Shown piece by piece: positions 1 through 5,159 of a stretch of 12,645 bases of DNA (position 1 is the stretch's first letter; each line of letters starts with the position of its first letter). The notes under the pieces were generated by a model, which was not told the origin of the DNA, did no database searches, and was given only the letters and a program-made list of their open reading frames with translations. This DNA is from Candidatus Sungiibacteriota bacterium (lineage in GTDB: Bacteria; Patescibacteriota; Minisyncoccia; Sungbacterales; JACQCQ01): positions 1-12,645 of the forward strand of contig JACOZA010000074.1 in the NCBI GenBank assembly GCA_016181565.1, given 5' to 3'. The position numbers were made by a program, and so were the translations under genes.

Positions 1-531
1 GGATTTTTTGAGTCAAGCGACGGAGGGAAATCCTGGAAAGTCCAGAGGTGGTTTCCCGACGGCTTAGTGCGTCTCGTGTCGAATCCCTCCGACGGCGCGA
101 ATTATTTCGTCGTCACTTCGCATGGGGAAATGTTTCGCACGTATGATCGCGGTGTCTCATGGACGCGCTTGACAGAGGGGTTTAGGCAATTCCCTAAGGC
201 CGACCGTATCGCGGGCGTGGCCCTGGATATAATGAACCCGTCGACTCTTTATACCGCATCGCCCTACGGTTTACTGCGGTCGCAGAATGGCGGTACGACC
301 TGGAGCTCGGCGAACCTTATTGTCCCGCCGCAGAGTTCAGGAGCCAATGCCGTCACCGTGAATCCGAAAAACTCCCGCCAGATCTTCGCCGCTGTCGGAG
401 CGCAAATATATAGATCCGACGATTTCGGTGAACACTGGGGGATTCTTAATTCTCCAACCTCGGACCAGATTCGGATGATCTATGTGGATCCTGAAGATAC
501 CAGCATTGTGTATGCTGTCGTCGGGCGATAG
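1..531 (+). CDS. BNR/Asp-box repeat (beta-propeller-like) protein, C-terminal part
   Basis: The reading frame is open from the first base of the window, so the gene starts upstream; 176 residues and the TAG stop are visible. Asp-box motifs (S-x-D-x-G-x-x-W type) recur about every 45 residues: SSDGGKSW near residue 5, TYDRGVSW near 47, SQNGGTTW near 92 and a degenerate RSDDFGEHW near 137. Between them are NPxxxxxxF/Y-type strands. This spacing is typical of sialidase/VPS10/YCF48-like beta-propellers, which are usually secreted or surface-attached and bind proteins or glycans. The signal peptide and any lipobox would be upstream and cannot be seen. No catalytic residues are evident, so a structural or binding role is inferred; the exact family is uncertain. 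The next gene, frr, starts 57 bases later and is unrelated in function. Confidence 0.8.
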   Translation, partial: GFFESSDGGKSWKVQRWFPDGLVRLVSNPSDGANYFVVTSHGEMFRTYDRGVSWTRLTEGFRQFPKADRIAGVALDIMNPSTLYTASPYGLLRSQNGGTTWSSANLIVPPQSSGANAVTVNPKNSRQIFAAVGAQIYRSDDFGEHWGILNSPTSDQIRMIYVDPEDTSIVYAVVGR

Positions 532-568
532 TCCGAATTTAATCCTAGGTATTTTTAAAGTCGAGGCT

Positions 569-574
569 TATAAC
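569..574 (+). promoter_or_regulatory. Candidate -10 box for frr
   Basis: TATAAC matches the sigma-70 -10 consensus at five of six positions and lies 14 bases before the frr ATG. No convincing -35 box sits 16-18 bases upstream. Transcription from here would leave a leader of only about 5-8 bases, in keeping with other genes in the window. Confidence 0.35.
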
Positions 575-588
575 AACGAAGAATCTGT

Positions 589-1146
589 ATGAATCAACAA
601 GCTATTCTAGAAATAAGAACAAAACTGAATGAATCGCTTGAACACTTAAAGCGCGAGGTTGCGGGGCTTCGTACCGGACGCGCAACGCCCGCCTTGGTGG
701 AAGATCTCGAGGTGGAATATTACGGCGACAAGCAGCCGTTAAAGGCGCTATCAGCCATCAGCATCCCCGAACCGCGCCAGATTTTGATTACGCCGTGGGA
801 TAAGAACGCGATGGAGCCGATCCAAAAAGCCATTCAGCAATCAAATCTTGGCATGAATCCGATCGCCGATTCAACGGGTATTCGGCTCACAATTCCCGCT
901 TTAAACGAAGAGCGCCGCCGCGACCTAATCAAACTTTTGAGCCAAAAAGTTGAGGAAGGCAGAATTTCAGTCCGCAGAATCCGCGAAGAGGCGATGAAGG
1001 AGTTGGACCGAGCCGAAAAAGACAAGACGGTTTCCAAAGACGACCACTTCCGCGGCAAGGATCAGATTCAAAAATTGGTTGACGAGACAAATAAGAAAAT
1101 AGAAGAACTCGGTGTAAATAAAGAGAAAGAAATCATGACGGTGTAG
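589..1146 (+). CDS. frr: Ribosome recycling factor
   Basis: This encodes 185 residues, the normal length for RRF, which together with EF-G splits post-termination ribosomes into subunits in the cytosol. The diagnostic segment RTGRATPALVEDLEVEYYG lies at residues 28-46. The C-terminal helix region follows, with the conserved EERR at 107-110 and VRRIREEAMKEL near 128-139. The ATG at 589 is the expected start; no strong Shine-Dalgarno site is seen. The stop codon overlaps the left edge of the inverted repeat around the next gene. In many CPR and other bacteria frr sits with tsf/pyrH, which are not present here; instead it is followed by an S23-type gene and tlyA, all connected with ribosomes or rRNA. 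The protein looks complete and under normal constraint. Confidence 0.97.
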   Translation: MNQQAILEIRTKLNESLEHLKREVAGLRTGRATPALVEDLEVEYYGDKQPLKALSAISIPEPRQILITPWDKNAMEPIQKAIQQSNLGMNPIADSTGIRLTIPALNEERRRDLIKLLSQKVEEGRISVRRIREEAMKELDRAEKDKTVSKDDHFRGKDQIQKLVDETNKKIEELGVNKEKEIMTV

Positions 1147-1175
1147 GATTCAGAAAACAGGAGTCAGGATTCAGC
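1145..1175 (+). repeat. Left arm of 31-base imperfect inverted repeat
   Basis: The arm contains AGGATTCAG twice (1145-1153 and 1166-1174). It is the reverse complement of 1530-1560 at 23 of 31 positions, with the inner 10 bases (AGGATTCAGC) perfect. It begins inside the frr stop codon and supplies the AGGA that could serve as ribosome-binding site eight bases before the next ATG. Confidence 0.75.
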
Positions 1176-1177
1176 CG

Positions 1178-1534
1178 ATGAAGAATTTCCGCGATTTAAT
1201 AGTTTGGCAGAGATCCCATCAATTATTGTTGGGCGTTTATTCGGCAACAAAGTTGTTTCCAAAAGAAGAGTTATACAGTCTAACTGCGCAATTGCGTCGC
1301 GCGGTACTGCCAGTCGGTTCTAACATTGCAGAAGGTTTTAAGAGAAACTATCCCAAGGAAAGTGGGCGATTTTATAATATGGCTGCCGCTTCGCTAGAAG
1401 AAGTTAAGTATCAGCTATTGGTCGCAAAGGATTTAGAGTACCTAAGCCACATTCAGTACCAGAAACTGGAGGCAGAAGCGGATGAGGTCGGACGATTGCT
1501 GCATGGCTGGATCAAAAGTCAAAGAATGAGCTGA
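1178..1534 (+). CDS. Four-helix-bundle protein of the S23/IVP family
   Basis: This encodes 118 residues, typical for the family named after the protein encoded in intervening sequences of Leptospira 23S rRNA (bIVP/S23; related in fold to the Avd accessory protein of diversity-generating retroelements). Hallmarks seen are FRDLIVWQRSHQL at residues 4-16, the SLTAQLRRA segment near 34-42, the signature VGSNIAEGF at 46-54, and a C-terminal helix with LEEVKYQLLVAKDL near 73-86. It is probably a cytosolic oligomer that binds nucleic acid, but the cellular role is not established. Here it is a free gene between frr and tlyA, not inside an rRNA. It is enclosed by a 31-base imperfect inverted repeat; the start-proximal AGGA and the TGA stop both lie in or at the repeat arms, which suggests it arrived as a unit. 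Confidence 0.9.
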   Translation: MKNFRDLIVWQRSHQLLLGVYSATKLFPKEELYSLTAQLRRAVLPVGSNIAEGFKRNYPKESGRFYNMAAASLEEVKYQLLVAKDLEYLSHIQYQKLEAEADEVGRLLHGWIKSQRMS

Positions 1535-1560
1535 ATCCTTATTTCTGGATCCTGAGTTCT
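1530..1560 (+). repeat. Right arm of 31-base imperfect inverted repeat
   Basis: The arm begins GCTGAATCCT and pairs with 1145-1175 (23 of 31 positions). The TGA stop of the four-helix-bundle gene (1532-1534) lies within it. It ends five bases before the tlyA ATG, so the arms together mark a unit of about 416 bases. Confidence 0.75.
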
Positions 1561-1565
1561 TGAGT

Positions 1566-2288
1566 ATGAGAAAAAAGCGGCTGGATGAAATTTTGATCGA
1601 GCGGGGGATAGTAAAAGACAAAAATGAGGCGTTTATCTGGGTGACCGAAGGGCGCGTATTTGTGGGGGGCCAAAAGGCCATTTCGCCAGCGCAGATGTTT
1701 GATCCCGACATACCTACTCGGGTGCGAGAGCGATTTAAATATGTCGGTCGCGGGGGGTTAAAGCTGGAAGCGGCTTTAGAGGCGTTTTCAGTTTCGGTTG
1801 AAGGAAAAGTTTGCGTCGATATCGGCGCCGCCACCGGCGGATTTACCGATGTCTTGTTGCAGAGGGGCGCCAAGAAAGTTTATGCCATTGATACCGGGCG
1901 GGGGAAGCTGGCTTTGCGGCTCCGCGAAGATCCGCGGGTCGTCGTAATGGAGCGGACAAATATTTTGTATCTCGAGTCACTGCCGGAACCAATCGAATTT
2001 GGCTCGATTGACGTTTCGCTTACGTCTTTGCGACTGGTGTTACCAGTTCTCAATAAGTTTCTTGCTCCCGGCGCTGAAGTTGTGGCACTTTTCAAGCCGC
2101 AGTATGAGGTGGACTTATCCAAACTGCACCACGGTATCGTAGAACACGAAATAGATAGACAGGAAGCGCTTGACATATTTCGTGAGTGGGCGGGTGAGCA
2201 TCATTGGGAGATATTGCACGCCGTTAGATCTTCTATCCAAGGTGCCAAGGGCAACGTTGAATATTTGCTTTATCTCATACCTCAATAA
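1566..2288 (+). CDS. tlyA: TlyA-type 16S/23S rRNA 2'-O-ribose methyltransferase
   Basis: This encodes 240 residues from the ATG at 1566; a TTG two codons earlier is a weaker alternative. It combines an N-terminal S4 RNA-binding domain (about 1-64) with an FtsJ-like SAM methyltransferase domain, the architecture of TlyA, which uses SAM to 2'-O-methylate rRNA and has sometimes been called a hemolysin. The linker signature YVGRGGLKL is at 59-67, motif I DIGAATGGFTD at 85-95, and IDVSLTSL at 148-155. A K66-D149-K177-E232 tetrad fits the K-D-K-E catalytic set of this fold, with K177 in FKPQYE and E232 in KGNVEYLLYL. Length and domains are complete. It follows the S23-type cassette closely and probably was once directly downstream of frr. 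A palindrome starts two bases after its stop. Confidence 0.93.
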   Translation: MRKKRLDEILIERGIVKDKNEAFIWVTEGRVFVGGQKAISPAQMFDPDIPTRVRERFKYVGRGGLKLEAALEAFSVSVEGKVCVDIGAATGGFTDVLLQRGAKKVYAIDTGRGKLALRLREDPRVVVMERTNILYLESLPEPIEFGSIDVSLTSLRLVLPVLNKFLAPGAEVVALFKPQYEVDLSKLHHGIVEHEIDRQEALDIFREWAGEHHWEILHAVRSSIQGAKGNVEYLLYLIPQ

Positions 2289-2289
2289 C

Positions 2290-2321
2290 ACTGTTACAAT
2301 AGGACGTCCTATTGTAACAGT
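2290..2321 (+). promoter_or_regulatory. Perfect 32-base palindrome, candidate operator (copy 1)
   Basis: This is a perfect inverted repeat with half-site TGTTACAATAGGAC in its 28-base core (2292-2319) and centre GACGTC. The same 28-base core recurs exactly at 2776-2803. It ends 23 bases before the TrpR-like ATG and covers the place where a -35 box would lie, the usual position of a repressor operator. It is AT-rich with no following T-run, so it does not look like a terminator. Confidence 0.75.
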
Positions 2322-2327
2322 TATAAA

Positions 2328-2333
2328 TATGAT
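2328..2333 (+). promoter_or_regulatory. Candidate -10 box for TrpR-like gene
   Basis: TATGAT matches the -10 consensus at five of six positions, 11 bases before the ATG. The -35 region would fall within the palindrome. A short palindrome, ATAGCGCTAT (2337-2346), runs into the start codon. No Shine-Dalgarno site is seen, so a nearly leaderless mRNA is likely. Confidence 0.4.
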
Positions 2334-2344
2334 AGTATAGCGCT

Positions 2345-2773
2345 ATGCCCAAGGTTTCCCAAAACCAGCTTTCGCCCGCGATTCGCAAAGAAATTGCGCA
2401 TGCATTAGTTCGCACACTCGTGAAAATTAATGATGGCGCGCTTTTAGCGAGCTTTCTGGATGATTTACTTACACCAAATGAAAAACTCATGCTCTCGAAG
2501 CGTCTTATAGCTGCAGTATTGTTACAAAGGGGATATAGTTATGGATCCGTGTGTAAGATACTGAAGATGAGCAAAACTACAGTTCATATTCTCCAGCGGG
2601 ACTTATTGCGATCGGGAGCTGGTTATAAAAATATTTTTGAGCTATTCTTCAAAGAGTCTAAAGGACAGCGGTGGCTCGCGGCGGTAAATAATGTATTAGA
2701 TGCGATTACATTGCCAGTAAAGGGGTCTCCCTCGAGTATGCGTCGCTGGAGATTGGCGTTGCAGAAACTATAG
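2345..2773 (+). CDS. TrpR/YerC-superfamily DNA-binding regulator
   Basis: This encodes 142 residues. The central part matches the Trp-repressor superfamily (TrpR/YerC/YecD): DDLLTPNEKLMLSKRLIAAVLL at about 40-60, followed by the helix-turn-helix segment YSYGSVCKILKMSKTTVHIL near 66-85. A basic C-terminal extension of about 50 residues, ending in RRWRLALQKL, goes beyond the usual TrpR core. Nothing shows that it binds tryptophan; no trp genes are nearby, and YerC-like members often have other ligands or none. Identical 28-base palindromes lie just before and just after the gene, so autoregulation plus control of the following rseP is the simplest reading. The gene and its borders are visibly more AT-rich than tlyA and rseP, which hints at separate acquisition. 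Family assignment is firm; target and ligand are inference. Confidence 0.85.
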   Translation: MPKVSQNQLSPAIRKEIAHALVRTLVKINDGALLASFLDDLLTPNEKLMLSKRLIAAVLLQRGYSYGSVCKILKMSKTTVHILQRDLLRSGAGYKNIFELFFKESKGQRWLAAVNNVLDAITLPVKGSPSSMRRWRLALQKL

Positions 2774-2775
2774 AG

Positions 2776-2803
2776 TGTTACAATAGGACGTCCTATTGTA
2801 ACA
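2776..2803 (+). promoter_or_regulatory. Perfect 28-base palindrome, candidate operator (copy 2)
   Basis: It is identical to the 28-base core of the palindrome at 2290-2321, beginning two bases after the TrpR-like stop codon and ending 46 bases before the rseP ATG. Centre-to-centre distance between copies is 484 bases. Its position fits an operator for rseP, or the second boundary of a palindrome-plus-gene unit. Confidence 0.7.
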
Positions 2804-2849
2804 AATAGCGGTTATGGCAGTTGAAGAAATTACAGTGGTTTAATAAGTT

Positions 2850-3935
2850 ATGGCACTTGTTATCTTTATCGTTGTTTTGGGAGTTTTGGTGTTGGTTCAC
2901 GAATGGGGGCACTTTTTTGCGGCGCGCAAATTTGGCATTCGGGTGGACGAGTTCGGCTTTGGGTTCCCGCCGCGGGTATTCGGCAAAAAGTTCGGCGAGA
3001 CGCTCTATTCGATCAACCTTTTCCCGCTCGGAGGATTTGTCCGTATTTTCGGAGAGCAAGGAGAGGGTGAGGGGGATCGTCAGAGTTTCGCTTCGCATCC
3101 GGTCTGGCGCCGCGTGATAATTATTGTGTCCGGTGTTTTTATGAATGTGGTGCTGGCCTGGGTTTTATTCTCGGCCGGACATATTATTGGCATCCCGGCG
3201 GTGGCCGATGGTGAGTCGGGTATTCCAAATAGCAAAGTGACAATCATTGGTGTTGCGCCGGGGAGTCCTGCCGAGGAGGCCAAACTTGCCTTTGGCAGCG
3301 TCGTCCTCCGGATTAGCTCCGGAAACGAATCAATTGAGCCGAAGACGAGCGCCGAATTGATTGCCTTCGTGAATGCCCATCGCGGAGAAACTATGCTGCT
3401 TCAGATTCTGCCGTCAGCCGCAGGTAATGAGCCGCCGAAAGAAATTTTTATTGAGAGCCGTCGGGAACCCCCGGCCGGTCAAGGCCCATTAGGCATTGCT
3501 CTCGCGGATATCGGCATTGTAAAAACGTCTTGGTATCTCGCTCCATGGGAGGGGCTTAAGAGTCTCTGGTTTTCGGTGCGGGCTACGGGTGAGGCCTTCG
3601 CGGGTCTTTTTCGGAGCGCTGTGGTTCAGGGAGAAATTCCGGAAGGCGTCTCCGGTCCTTTGGGACTTTTTGTATTGACGGGTCAAGCAGAGCGTTTAGG
3701 TTTCTCGTATTTTTTGCAGTTCATGGCTTTACTCTCCATTAATCTCGCCATTTTAAATATCATTCCCTTTCCGGCGCTTGACGGGGGACGTTTGCTTTTC
3801 CTGGCCATCGAAAAAATTCGAGGCAGGCCCGTTCGCATCAGTTATGAACGCGCAACGCATGCCGTTGGCTTTGTCTTGCTCCTCGCGTTAATCCTTGTCA
3901 TCAGCTACCGCGATCTGCATCGTTTTTTCCTATAG
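2850..3935 (+). CDS. rseP: RseP/site-2-type intramembrane zinc metalloprotease
   Basis: This encodes 361 residues, the usual size for bacterial S2P proteases that cut substrates such as anti-sigma factors or signal-peptide remnants within the membrane. The first membrane helix carries the zinc motif HEWGH at residues 17-21. The GFGFPP and LFPLGGFVRIFGE segments follow (about 37-72), then a second hydrophobic helix near 88-108 and a single PDZ domain at about 127-200 (GVAPGSPAEEAKL). The third zinc ligand is in NIIPFPALDGGR, with the aspartate at 311, and a final helix spans about 335-355. All catalytic elements are present. E. coli RseP has two PDZ domains; one is common in other phyla. No anti-sigma factor or sigma factor is in the window. 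A palindrome identical to that upstream of the TrpR-like gene lies 46 bases before the ATG. No clear ribosome-binding site is seen. Confidence 0.95.
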   Translation: MALVIFIVVLGVLVLVHEWGHFFAARKFGIRVDEFGFGFPPRVFGKKFGETLYSINLFPLGGFVRIFGEQGEGEGDRQSFASHPVWRRVIIIVSGVFMNVVLAWVLFSAGHIIGIPAVADGESGIPNSKVTIIGVAPGSPAEEAKLAFGSVVLRISSGNESIEPKTSAELIAFVNAHRGETMLLQILPSAAGNEPPKEIFIESRREPPAGQGPLGIALADIGIVKTSWYLAPWEGLKSLWFSVRATGEAFAGLFRSAVVQGEIPEGVSGPLGLFVLTGQAERLGFSYFLQFMALLSINLAILNIIPFPALDGGRLLFLAIEKIRGRPVRISYERATHAVGFVLLLALILVISYRDLHRFFL

Positions 3936-3958
3936 GTAGGCCATATTTAGGCCTACTT
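3934..3958 (+). terminator. Hairpin after rseP, possible weak terminator
   Basis: GTAGGCC at 3936-3942 pairs perfectly with GGCCTAC at 3950-3956 around a 7-base loop; a G-T and an A-T pair extend the stem by two. It lies directly at the rseP stop but only TT follows, so it may be a weak terminator or an mRNA 3'-end stabiliser. Confidence 0.45.
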
Positions 3959-3969
3959 CGGCCGCCCGG

Positions 3970-3997
3970 TTGAGAAAGTGGGGAGATTTGCTATGCT
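3970..3997 (+). promoter_or_regulatory. Promoter of the CxxC zinc-protein gene
   Basis: TTGAGA at 3970-3975 and TATGCT at 3992-3997 are separated by 16 bases, and TG-C directly precedes the -10 (extended -10). Transcription would begin near 4004, giving a leader of about 145 bases before the GTG start at 4150. Confidence 0.6.
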
Positions 3998-4063
3998 CTA
4001 AAAACGCTCAGATAAGAGAAAACGATTAACGGACGGAGCTTAAATTTGATTTAATCTCACAGT

Positions 4064-4150
4064 CGTTGATACGGGCTCCCAAAGAGTGGGTTCGATAACA
4101 ATAACCACAACGGCTCCAAAAGAACACAAATTTTAGAGCCAGTATCAACG
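4064..4150 (+). promoter_or_regulatory. Structured leader with two competing stems at the start codon
   Basis: Long-range stem: 4064-4078 pairs with 4136-4150 at 14 of 15 positions, and its last base is the G of the GTG start. Competing local hairpin: GGCTC-c-AAAA at 4112-4121 pairs with TTTT-a-GAGCC at 4131-4140 (nine pairs, one mismatch), using the same GAGCC and leaving the start free. An inner stem, 4086-4092 with 4103-4108, fits within the long-range form. Exclusive pairing around a start codon suggests a translational switch; the trigger is unknown and could be temperature, a ligand or the RNA-binding product. Confidence 0.55.
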
Positions 4151-4371
4151 TGGACGAAAATACGACAAACGGCGGCGGTTTCAACGACCGCCCCCGTGGT
4201 GGGTTCGGCGACCGGCCGAAGTTTCCTGCAGTCTGCACCAAGTGCGGCAAGGATACGACGGTTCCGTTCGAACCAACACCGGGAAAGCCGGTTTACTGCA
4301 TCGACTGCTTCCGTGAAGTGCGAGGCGATAGACCGCGCCGAAGCTTCGGCGGACCCCGCCGCGAGTTCTAA
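4150..4371 (+). CDS. Small CxxC-x17-CxxC zinc-binding protein with Gly/Arg-rich flanks
   Basis: This encodes 73 residues from GTG; no other in-frame start exists after the stop at 4102. The centre carries CTKC, exactly 17 residues, then CIDC: the CxxC-x17-CxxC zinc-ribbon-like domain that is widespread in Patescibacteria. The four cysteines probably hold one zinc. The N-terminal stretch NGGGFNDRPRGGFGDRP and the C-terminal RGDRPRRSFGGPRREF are rich in Gly, Arg and Asp, like RGG-type RNA-binding tails. A role in binding RNA, perhaps as a cold-shock or ribosome-associated factor, is inference. The gene is a single transcription unit: it has its own extended -10 promoter, a leader of about 145 bases with competing stems, and a strong terminator after the stop. 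That much control for a tiny protein suggests high or conditional expression. Confidence 0.85.
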   Translation: MDENTTNGGGFNDRPRGGFGDRPKFPAVCTKCGKDTTVPFEPTPGKPVYCIDCFREVRGDRPRRSFGGPRREF

Positions 4372-4374
4372 CTC

Positions 4375-4407
4375 AAACGAAAAAGCCCGCACGGGCTTTT
4401 TCGTTTT
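4375..4407 (+). terminator. Rho-independent terminator
   Basis: AAACGAAAAAGCCCG at 4375-4389 pairs perfectly with 4392-4406 around CA (in practice a slightly larger loop), ending in a T-rich arm. The symmetrical A and T arms would allow it to work on both strands. It begins four bases after the zinc-protein stop. Confidence 0.92.
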
Positions 4408-4408
4408 A

Positions 4409-4417
4409 TGCTAGAAT
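4409..4417 (+). promoter_or_regulatory. Extended -10 promoter of the PsbP-like gene
   Basis: TGC followed by TAGAAT (five of six to consensus) lies seven bases before the ATG at 4425. No -35 box is visible because the upstream terminator fills that space. The transcript would start at or next to the ATG, so a leaderless mRNA is likely. Confidence 0.55.
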
Positions 4418-4424
4418 TTAAATA

Positions 4425-4988
4425 ATGCCCGATTCTATTCACCCGTTCGTCATCGTGGCCCTCGTCCTCTTTGTCATTGGCATTGGCACGCTTTTTGTCA
4501 GGCAGGTTATGACTTTAAAGACTCAAACTACCATGAACGCCCCGCAAACTGCCCCGACAACAAGCGTGGTTTCAACATCTCAACTAACTTATCAAACCGC
4601 TGGCTGGAAGACGTATCGGAATGACAAGTATGGGTTTCAATTCGAATATCCTGCGAGTTGGAAATTAATTGATGATGGCGCGGGCGTTAGCCTAGACAGC
4701 GATCCTACAAATACCCAAGAGCATGGCAGTATGATTATTAAGGCTTTTCCTGAAGATAGAGGCGAGACCATTGGTGAGATCAGTGAGTTTAATAGAATCA
4801 ACCTTAATCAGGACTGTAAGAAAATAACTTTCGCTAATTTGCCAGCGTATGACTGTAATCCGTCAATAACTTTTGCGGGGGACCATCTACTTATTTTTGT
4901 AAAAGACGGATTAACTTTTGAAATTGATGATTCCGTCTTGAATCAAAACTCCAGTAAAGTCATTTCTTCTTTCAAATTCACAAACTAA
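4425..4988 (+). CDS. Membrane-anchored PsbP-like domain protein, function unknown
   Basis: This encodes 187 residues. A short N-terminus is followed by one hydrophobic helix at about residues 7-26 without a lipobox, then a Thr/Ser/Pro-rich linker to about 60. The outer domain (about 60-187) begins with YRNDKYGFQFEYPASWKL, the motif common to PsbP-related and similar small lipoprotein or anchored domains in Patescibacteria and Firmicutes. Two cysteines (in QDCKK and AYDCN) could form a disulfide outside the cell, which is of interest because a DsbA-like protein is encoded nearby. No catalytic residues can be named. The gene is AT-rich relative to its neighbours and stands alone between a terminator and a structured leader. 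It may bind a surface partner; this is inference. Confidence 0.7.
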   Translation: MPDSIHPFVIVALVLFVIGIGTLFVRQVMTLKTQTTMNAPQTAPTTSVVSTSQLTYQTAGWKTYRNDKYGFQFEYPASWKLIDDGAGVSLDSDPTNTQEHGSMIIKAFPEDRGETIGEISEFNRINLNQDCKKITFANLPAYDCNPSITFAGDHLLIFVKDGLTFEIDDSVLNQNSSKVISSFKFTN

Positions 4989-5032
4989 CATTATTTCTTG
5001 ATTCTAGCTCCTAGTTTCAACTTTCCTATCTC

Positions 5033-5137
5033 ATGGACTCTTTAGTTGATCCCGTTAGAAGAATTCGTACCTGGCTTCCGCTGCTTACAAGAGCAGCCTA
5101 TTTTTGTGTCTCTTATAAATTTGAATTGCTGATATGA
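5033..5137 (+). CDS. Possible 34-residue leader ORF overlapping the oxidoreductase start
   Basis: An ATG at 5033 opens a 34-codon frame whose TGA overlaps the ATG of the next gene as ATGA, an arrangement used in translational coupling. The product would begin MDSLVDPVRRIRTW and is moderately hydrophobic. No Shine-Dalgarno site or homology is evident, and the frame crosses the 5' arm of the long inverted repeat and the hairpin at 5080-5097. It could be chance; if translated, it would open the structure that covers the downstream start. Confidence 0.2.
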   Translation: MDSLVDPVRRIRTWLPLLTRAAYFCVSYKFELLI

Positions 5138-5159
5138 ATTCTTCTAACGGGGTTGACTA
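5043..5159 (+). promoter_or_regulatory. Long inverted repeat covering the oxidoreductase start
   Basis: The 24 bases at 5043-5066 pair with 5136-5159, which run from the G of the ATG through codon nine. Sixteen consecutive pairs (CCCGTTAGAAGAATTC with its complement) are perfect. The outer eight have three differences, all of which still pair as G-U in RNA. The enclosed 69 bases hold a second hairpin. In RNA this would hide the start codon. Confidence 0.55.
5080..5105 (+). terminator. Terminator-like hairpin inside the oxidoreductase leader
   Basis: GCTGCT at 5080-5085 pairs with AGCAGC at 5092-5097 around a 6-base loop and is followed by CTATTTTTGTGT. It may terminate the upstream PsbP-like gene transcript or act as an attenuator of the oxidoreductase gene. 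The stem is short, so efficiency is uncertain. Confidence 0.4.

Noticed and set aside
834..1058. Minus-strand ORF opposite frr, and similar antisense frames elsewhere
   Set aside because: These are mirror frames of well-supported plus-strand genes with no ribosome-binding sites or homology.
2290..2321. Palindrome as a Rho-independent terminator of tlyA
   Set aside because: The stem is AT-rich and no T-run follows; the identical second copy upstream of rseP fits an operator or boundary better.
2814..2843. Nine-codon ORF between palindrome copy 2 and rseP
   Set aside because: It is too short, has no ribosome-binding site, and no feature beyond chance.
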